From an uncultured Pelagibacteraceae bacterium (GTDB lineage Bacteria; Pseudomonadota; Alphaproteobacteria; Pelagibacterales; Pelagibacteraceae): 60,066 bases of DNA. The notes beneath the pieces are model-generated. The model saw nothing but the letters and a program-made list of their open reading frames with translations. It did no database searches and was not told the DNA's origin. Positions 55,005 to 60,066 of the stretch are shown in pieces. Every line of letters begins with the position of its first letter. Positions within the stretch are counted from its first letter, which is position 1. The stretch is from the NCBI GenBank assembly GCA_902515355.1, contig CABXUA010000004.1, forward strand, positions 1 through 60,066. The letters are read 5' to 3'. A program made the translations under genes and the position numbers.

Positions 55005-56096
55005 ATGAATGTTTTAGAAAACTTTAAAGATCTATTTTTAGAAATTTGGCAAACGGGTATTGCTGGAGTAAATTTTACGCAAATCGGATTAGCTATAGCA
55101 ATATTTTTGTTTTTTTTATTGCTTCGAGGTTTAATCTCAAAATTCATTCTTCAGAGATTGAAAAGCTACGTTTCCAAAACTTCAAATAAATTTGACGATG
55201 CTTTAGTTGAAGCTTCGGAAGGTCCAGTCAAATTTTTTCCAATAGTGCTTGGAATATTTATGGCTACATCATATATGGATTTTGATGGCAAAATGTCGAT
55301 TTTTATAGACAATGTTAATCGCTCATTAATAACGATCTTGATATTTTGGTTAATTCATCAAATTGTAGAACCAATAACTTTTTTAATTAAAAGAGTAGAA
55401 GAATTGTTATCAAAAGACTTACTTAACTGGGTAATTAAAGCAAATAAAATTTTAATTATCTTTTTTGGTTTTGCAGCCACATTAGACATATGGGGAATAA
55501 AAATTGCACCTATAATTGCCGGTTTAGGTTTATTTGGCGTTGCTGTAGCTTTGGGAGCTCAAGATTTATTCAAAAATTTAATTTCAGGTGTTTTGGTATT
55601 GGTAGAAAAAAGATTTAAAATTGGTGACTGGATATATGTTGAAGGCATTATTGAAGGTATAGTAGAAAGAATAGGTTTTAGATCTACTGTTATAAGAAAA
55701 TTTGACAAATCGATTGCTACCATACCCAATGCTTCATTTGCAGAAAACGCTGTAGTTAATATTACCGAGACTACAAATTGGAGAATAAGCTGGATAATAA
55801 ATTTGCAATATGACTCTACTATAGAACAACTTAAAAATATAAGAGAACAGATAGAAAAATTCATAACTACTAACAAAGATTTTAAAATTGGAGAAGACAC
55901 CGAACACGCTGTCCGGATAGATAAATTTTCTGATAGCTCAATAGATATGTATATAAGGTGTTTTACAGTAACAGATGAATGGGGTGAATGGCTTAAAGTT
56001 AAAGAAAGGCTAGCTGTAAAAATTAAAGAAATTGTAGAAAGCAACGGAGCTTCATTTGCCTTTCCTAGCACTTCAATTTATGTGGAGAAGAAATAA
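55005..56096 (+). CDS. Small-conductance mechanosensitive channel (MscS family)
   Basis: Membrane channel that opens under osmotic tension. Several N-terminal helices precede the pore helix and the MscS beta domain. The signature GLFGVAVALGAQDLFKNLISG is the pore-lining segment, and GDWIYVEGIIEGIVERIGFRST is the start of the beta domain. At 363 residues it is slightly larger than E. coli MscS. It shares one base with yggT. Confidence 0.95.
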   Translation: MNVLENFKDLFLEIWQTGIAGVNFTQIGLAIAIFLFFLLLRGLISKFILQRLKSYVSKTSNKFDDALVEASEGPVKFFPIVLGIFMATSYMDFDGKMSIFIDNVNRSLITILIFWLIHQIVEPITFLIKRVEELLSKDLLNWVIKANKILIIFFGFAATLDIWGIKIAPIIAGLGLFGVAVALGAQDLFKNLISGVLVLVEKRFKIGDWIYVEGIIEGIVERIGFRSTVIRKFDKSIATIPNASFAENAVVNITETTNWRISWIINLQYDSTIEQLKNIREQIEKFITTNKDFKIGEDTEHAVRIDKFSDSSIDMYIRCFTVTDEWGEWLKVKERLAVKIKEIVESNGASFAFPSTSIYVEKK

Positions 56097-56386
56097 TGAA
56101 ATCTATTTTAATACTTTTTGACAATGTAATAACGCTTTATATCTGGGTATTAATTATTAATGCTATAATTAGTTGGTTAGTTGCATTTAATATATTAAAC
56201 ACTAATAACCGTTTTGTTTATTCAGTATTAGAGGTTTCCTACAAACTTACAGACCCGCCTCTAAATTTTATAAGAAGATTTTTACCAAGTTTAGGATCAA
56301 TTGATATTTCACCAGTAATATTAATTTTAGCATTAATGTTTTTGAGAAATTTGGTTTTTGAATTACTAGCCCCCTCAATGTTTTAA
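56096..56386 (+). CDS. yggT: YggT-family membrane protein
   Basis: A 96-residue membrane protein with two hydrophobic regions (residues about 12-32 and 68-88). The phrase YKLTDPPLNFIRRFLPSLGSIDISP is characteristic of YggT (the family xDPxLxxxRxxLP motif). Function in cell envelope or ion homeostasis is proposed for relatives. Its start overlaps the mscS stop by one base, and folD follows by two bases. Confidence 0.94.
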   Translation: MKSILILFDNVITLYIWVLIINAIISWLVAFNILNTNNRFVYSVLEVSYKLTDPPLNFIRRFLPSLGSIDISPVILILALMFLRNLVFELLAPSMF

Positions 56387-56388
56387 AT

Positions 56389-57225
56389 ATGATTATAGAC
56401 GGAAAAAAAGAATCAGAACTAATTAGGCAAGAAATCAAGAAAGAGATTGATGCTATAAAGTCTTCGAATAAAAAAGTACCTGGTTTATCTGTTATTTTAA
56501 TAGGAAATTATCCCCCCAGCGAAATTTATGTCAGAAATAAACAAAAAAGTTCTATTGAGGTAGGAATTAATTCTGAAATAATTAAATATCCAAAAGATGT
56601 AACAGAAAATGAAGTTCTAAAAAAAATTCAAGATTTAAACGACAACGAAAATGTATCAGGTATATTAGTTCAATTACCTTTGCCAGAGCATATAAGTAAA
56701 AAAAAGATTATTAATATGATTAATCCCTTAAAAGATGTTGACGGGTTTAACCCTATTAATGTGGGTAATCTTGCTTCAGGATATAAAGCAATTGTTCCAT
56801 GTACTCCTCTAGGATGTCTTTTGTTAATTAAAAAAATCGAAAAAAATCTTACCGGCAAACATGCCGTAATAGTTGGAAGATCTAATTTAAATGGAAAACC
56901 TATGGCACAGCTTTTACTTAAAGAAAACTGCACTGTAACTATAGTACACAGTAAAACTAAAGATTTAAAAGCGGAGTGTCAAAAGGCAGATATACTAGTT
57001 GCAGCCGTTGGAGTAGCCAAATTAATAAAAGCAGATTGGATTAAAAAGCAATCTATAGTTATTGATGTAGGTATAAATAAAGTTGGAGACAAAATAGTTG
57101 GAGATGTAAATTTTGATGAAGTTAAAGATAAGGTAAAAGCCATCACACCTGTTCCAGGGGGAGTGGGACCAATGACTATCGCGTGTCTACTTAAAAATAC
57201 TTTAGAATGTTTTAAAGGTCGTTAG
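56389..57225 (+). CDS. folD: Bifunctional methylenetetrahydrofolate dehydrogenase/cyclohydrolase
   Basis: Interconverts methylene-, methenyl- and formyl-tetrahydrofolate. The substrate segment YVRNKQKSSIEVGI has the catalytic Lys, KDVDGFNPINVGNL and PCTPLGCL follow. The Rossmann region has VGRSNLNGKPMAQLLL and PVPGGVGPMTIA. At 278 residues it is typical. Its end overlaps the PsiE-like gene by 14 bp on the other strand. Confidence 0.98.
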   Translation: MIIDGKKESELIRQEIKKEIDAIKSSNKKVPGLSVILIGNYPPSEIYVRNKQKSSIEVGINSEIIKYPKDVTENEVLKKIQDLNDNENVSGILVQLPLPEHISKKKIINMINPLKDVDGFNPINVGNLASGYKAIVPCTPLGCLLLIKKIEKNLTGKHAVIVGRSNLNGKPMAQLLLKENCTVTIVHSKTKDLKAECQKADILVAAVGVAKLIKADWIKKQSIVIDVGINKVGDKIVGDVNFDEVKDKVKAITPVPGGVGPMTIACLLKNTLECFKGR

Positions 57226-57598
57226 CCTTGCTAGTGTCTATTTTTAAATATTTACTGTTTCTTAATCTGATGATTACGGTGGCTAATGCAACAATTAATA
57301 TAGCTAAGGCTATATAAATTAAATTTGATGGATCATCATTTTTGTCCTGAAGTATTATATATCTAGCTAAAGCTGTTATGGCTATTACCAAAGGATAGGA
57401 AATTCTTACTGATCTTGTTTCCCAGTAAGATCTAACAAGACCTATAACCTCGATATAAATAAACATAAGTAAAAGATCAGCTAAATTAACTGATCTGTTA
57501 AAATACATTTCTCTTATCTCTAAAACAAAAGCCAGTATTGTAGATACTAATACAAACAAAACTGCAACTAATTGAATATTACGAATCGTTGTATTCAT
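57212..57598 (-). CDS. PsiE-family membrane protein
   Basis: A 128-residue protein with four membrane segments (about residues 8-27, 36-55, 68-84, 92-112). The pattern LADLLLMFIYIEVIGLVRSYW and the positive loop match the phosphate-starvation-inducible PsiE family, whose function is unknown. Identification is by pattern, so moderate confidence. It follows argG's neighbourhood but is on the same strand as argG, upstream of it by 22 bp. Confidence 0.75.
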   Translation of the reverse strand: MNTTIRNIQLVAVLFVLVSTILAFVLEIREMYFNRSVNLADLLLMFIYIEVIGLVRSYWETRSVRISYPLVIAITALARYIILQDKNDDPSNLIYIALAILIVALATVIIRLRNSKYLKIDTSKANDL

Positions 57599-57620
57599 AC
57601 TTAATGCTATTATCAGGATT

Positions 57621-58802
57621 TTAGGCTTTTTTTAACTGTTTTGAGTGAAATTTAATAAATTTCTCAACTTTTATTTTATTAAATGTTTTATTTTCTTCAA
57701 AAGAGACTTTTTTCATTGAATATGCTTTATTTTTGGTCTTTCTGGAAAGTATTGTGACATTTCCTTTATAAATTTTTATTTTAACTTCTCCTGAGACATA
57801 TTTTCTTTTTTTATCAATTATTTTTTGTAAATTAACTCTTTTCTTCGAAAACCAGTAACCATTATAAACAAGTTCAGCATAAAGAGGCATTACTCTCTCT
57901 TTATCGTGCATTGTTTTTTTATCAAGAGTTACCGACTCAATTGCTCTATGAGCGGCATACAATATTGTTCCTCCTGGCGTTTCATAAACACCTCTAGATT
58001 TTATTCCAATAAATCTATTTTCAACCAAATCAACTCTTCCTACTCCATTTTTTCCAGCAATTGAATTTAGTTTGCCCAAGAGTTTTGCTGGTCCAAGTCT
58101 TTTATTATTTATTGAAACTGGATCACCATTTTTAAATCCAATTTTTACTATCGTTTTTCTGTTTGGGGCCTTTTCAGGTGAAATAGTTCTTTGGAATATA
58201 TATTCCGGAGCAGAATTCTTAGGATTTTCTAAGCTTTTTCCCTCAGTTGAAGTATGAAAAATGTTATCATCAACAGAAAATGGTGGCGCTCCTTTTTTGT
58301 CCTTTGGAATAGGTATTTTATTTTTTTTTGCATATTTTATTAAGTCGGTTCTAGATTGAAGCTTCCACTCTCTCCAAGGAGCAATGACTTTAATTTTTTT
58401 TCCAAAAAAAGCATAGGCCAACTCAAATCTTACTTGATCATTTCCTTTACCTGTTGCTCCATGAGCTACTGCAAAAGCTCTAAATTTTTTTGCAATATCT
58501 ATTTGTCTTTTACCTATAAGTGGTCTAGCTATTGAAGTACCTAATAAATAGTTACCTTCATAAACAGCATGAGCTCTTATCATTGGAAAAATATAATCTT
58601 TTACAAATATATTATTTAAATCTTCAATAATTATTTTTTTTACACCAAGATTTTTTGCATTTTTAATAATTTTTTTTTTGTTAATTATCTGACCAATATT
58701 AGCGGTATATGCTATAATTTCAGCTTTATAGTTTTCTTGAAGCCATCTTAAAATAATTGAGGTATCTAACCCACCCGAATAAGCTAAAACAATTTTTTTC
58801 AT
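57621..58802 (-). CDS. argG: Argininosuccinate synthase
   Basis: Ligates citrulline and aspartate in arginine synthesis. The PP-loop [13 protein letters not shown] is at the N-terminus. The aspartate/citrulline regions include [16 protein letters not shown] and the APWREWKL segment. [18 protein letters not shown] is a further signature. At 393 residues it is the normal bacterial class. It begins at the base before the preceding IalB-like gene's stop region. Confidence 0.98.
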   Translation of the reverse strand: MKKIVLAYSGGLDTSIILRWLQENYKAEIIAYTANIGQIINKKKIIKNAKNLGVKKIIIEDLNNIFVKDYIFPMIRAHAVYEGNYLLGTSIARPLIGKRQIDIAKKFRAFAVAHGATGKGNDQVRFELAYAFFGKKIKVIAPWREWKLQSRTDLIKYAKKNKIPIPKDKKGAPPFSVDDNIFHTSTEGKSLENPKNSAPEYIFQRTISPEKAPNRKTIVKIGFKNGDPVSINNKRLGPAKLLGKLNSIAGKNGVGRVDLVENRFIGIKSRGVYETPGGTILYAAHRAIESVTLDKKTMHDKERVMPLYAELVYNGYWFSKKRVNLQKIIDKKRKYVSGEVKIKIYKGNVTILSRKTKNKAYSMKKVSFEENKTFNKIKVEKFIKFHSKQLKKA

Positions 58803-59303
58803 TTAACCGCAAGTTTTTTTGGCAGTATTATAAGCTTTTGTAAATCCCATCATTGAATAATGATCTACTGTCTGAGCTCCCTTAATAGTATTAGCAGTAA
58901 CTATAAGATTTGTTGCTCTTTTCATTAGTTTAATAAAATTTTTTTCTTCACTTTCATCTAAAAGCCACGCGAATTTATCTTGTGAAAAAAAAGAAAAACT
59001 TTTTTTTCCTGATTTTGCAGTAACAGAAGAAGATTTATATGGATGACCACTTGTTATACTGACTTCGCCAGAAATATTTTCTTTAGGCCTAAATGTAACA
59101 AAAAGCCTAGAGTCATCTCTATTGATGCTTTTAGGTGCCCTTTTAGTTGGCAAGGTTTGAGCAAAACAAATTTTACCCTCACTAGTCTCAGCGCTAAAAC
59201 TCTGCCAGTTTTTATATTTGCCTGTCGATTTAGGCGTATCAGCTATTGCTTTAGATAAAGACAATATTAAAATAAGGCTTAAAAAATAAATTTTAAATTT
59301 CAT
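58803..59303 (-). CDS. Invasion-associated locus B (IalB)-like exported protein
   Basis: A secreted or periplasmic protein of about 166 residues. I chose the ATG at 59303, which gives a clean signal peptide (basic start, hydrophobic core, cleavage near KAIAD); an earlier ATG at 59339 would add a hydrophilic lead. Conserved-looking parts are YKNWQSFSAETSEGKICFAQTLP and the C-terminal YSMMGFTKAYNTAKKTCG, as in the IalB family. The name refers to Bartonella invasion, but free-living Alphaproteobacteria have many homologues and the role here is unknown. Confidence 0.85.
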   Translation of the reverse strand: MKFKIYFLSLILILSLSKAIADTPKSTGKYKNWQSFSAETSEGKICFAQTLPTKRAPKSINRDDSRLFVTFRPKENISGEVSITSGHPYKSSSVTAKSGKKSFSFFSQDKFAWLLDESEEKNFIKLMKRATNLIVTANTIKGAQTVDHYSMMGFTKAYNTAKKTCG

Positions 59304-59354
59304 AATTTTAATCTTTATACTAAAAAAAAAGTATTTCAATGGTTGCTGAGCGTT

Positions 59355-60066
59355 TTATGGAGCCGGATTAGGATTATTATTATGTATTAAATTAATTTTT
59401 TCTAATATTTCTTCTGTTAGTTCAATTTTGATACTATCAATATTCTCTTTTAATTGATTCATTGTTGTTGCCCCTATAATATTGCTTGTAACAAATGGTC
59501 TAGAGTTCACAAATGCTTGAGCTAATTGAACCATTGTCATATTATTTTCTTTAGAAAGTTTATAGTATTCATCATATGCTTTCATAGCTAAAGGATTAAG
59601 CATTCTTTCCCAACCTTTAAACAATGTCATTCTTGCATTTTTTGGCATTTTGCCTTTTCTATATTTTCCTGATAATGCTCCTGAAGCTAAAGGATAGTAA
59701 ACCAATAAACCACATTTTTCTCTGATAGAAATTTCTGACATACCTATTTCATATGTTCTATTTACTAGACTATAAGGATTTTGAATCGACATTATTCTAG
59801 GTAGATTTTTATTTTTTGATATCTCTAAATATTTTGAGAGACCATAAGGAGTTTCATTTGATACACCGATGTATCTGATTTTTCCACTTTTGATAAATTT
59901 CTCTAACGCTTGCAAAATGCTCTCAAAATCATTCCATTCTCCTTCATTATTATTTACTTTAAATTCCCTTCTACCAAAGCAATTTGTAGATCTTTCGGGC
60001 CAATGTAATTGATATAGATCTATGTAATCTGTTTTTAATCTTTTTAGACTATCATCTAAAGCTTTA
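59355..60066 (-). CDS. Aldo/keto reductase, partial (5' end beyond window)
   Basis: NADPH-dependent aldo/keto reductase of the Tas/MocA-like group. The reading frame is open to the right edge, so the start lies outside; the visible part is about 236 residues and the C-terminus is complete. It contains LKTDYIDLYQLHWPERS, the GVSNETPYGL loop, IMSIQNPYSLVNR and LAQAFVNSRPFVTSNIIGATT for NADPH binding. The catalytic Tyr/Lys/His region is partly outside. A shorter ORF from TTG at 59915 is not a real start. Confidence 0.94.
   Translation of the reverse strand, partial: KALDDSLKRLKTDYIDLYQLHWPERSTNCFGRREFKVNNNEGEWNDFESILQALEKFIKSGKIRYIGVSNETPYGLSKYLEISKNKNLPRIMSIQNPYSLVNRTYEIGMSEISIREKCGLLVYYPLASGALSGKYRKGKMPKNARMTLFKGWERMLNPLAMKAYDEYYKLSKENNMTMVQLAQAFVNSRPFVTSNIIGATTMNQLKENIDSIKIELTEEILEKINLIHNNNPNPAP

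Noticed and set aside
55559-56071. 170-residue ORF antisense to mscS
   Set aside because: It lies fully within a well-supported gene, has no family features and is a product of codon bias on the opposite strand.
1-60066. CRISPR arrays, transposons, prophage or integrase genes
   Set aside because: I saw no regularly spaced direct repeats, no transposase or integrase motifs and no terminal inverted repeats.

Overview
This window is a gene-dense, AT-rich bacterial chromosome segment that looks like the SAR11 clade (Pelagibacterales, Alphaproteobacteria). The evidence is strong A/T codon bias, Lys/Ile/Asn-rich proteins, intergenic gaps that are mostly 0-80 bp, many 1-14 bp gene overlaps, very few regulators, and alphaproteobacterial gene order. 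These are inferences from composition, synteny and protein motifs read by eye; no database search was run.

Layout. 0-6.4 kb: grpE, dnaK, dnaJ, a small membrane protein, dapB, nth and a PfkB-type kinase. 6.3-8.8 kb: a tightly packed block with an ArfA-like microgene, an OmpR-type regulator with a degenerate receiver, and YkuD, YggS and TenI-like genes whose divergent start codons touch. 8.8-10.1 kb: a major porin and an upstream region with palindromes. 10.1-14.7 kb: DUF3576 lipoprotein, leuS, lptE, holA. 14.6-24.4 kb (mostly minus strand): parB, parA, rsmG (holding two parS-like palindromes), mnmG, mnmE, ogt, rho, hemJ, hemH, hemE. 24.43-24.71 kb: an AT-rich gene-free region between hemE and the PPSR gene, which is the classical alphaproteobacterial oriC position and holds an exact DnaA box. 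24.7-32 kb: PPSR, maf, aroE, coaE, dnaQ, secB, fxsA, Tim44-like, Smr, hslU, hslV. 32-35 kb: hisB-H-A-F-E. 35-45 kb: HIT, GNAT, lolA, ftsK, a ubiquinone hydroxylase, a Lon-domain protein, tRNA-Gly(GCC), a pterin dehydratase, purH, a heparinase-like protein and rpe. 45-50.6 kb: a probable acetate/monocarboxylate uptake and activation module (symporter, its small subunit, an unknown protein, acs) and an EVE protein. 50.6-52.2 kb: a candidate Type II restriction-modification pair. 52.2-60 kb: tsaD, hemC, hemD, mscS, yggT, folD, psiE-like, argG, an IalB-like protein and a partial aldo/keto reductase.

How it fits together. The centre of the window is the replication origin neighbourhood: ParA/ParB with parS-like sites lie about 8 kb from the putative oriC, and most genes point away from the origin on both sides. 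Haem synthesis is represented by two separate groups (hemJ-hemH-hemE and hemC-hemD). The only clearly accessory element is the restriction-modification pair, inserted between housekeeping genes. I found no CRISPR array, transposase, integrase or prophage gene. The most notable items are the oriC/parS layout, the ArfA-like microgene, the Bsp6I-like restriction-modification pair, the EF-hand loop in the symporter, and the polybasic N-terminal extension of Acs.
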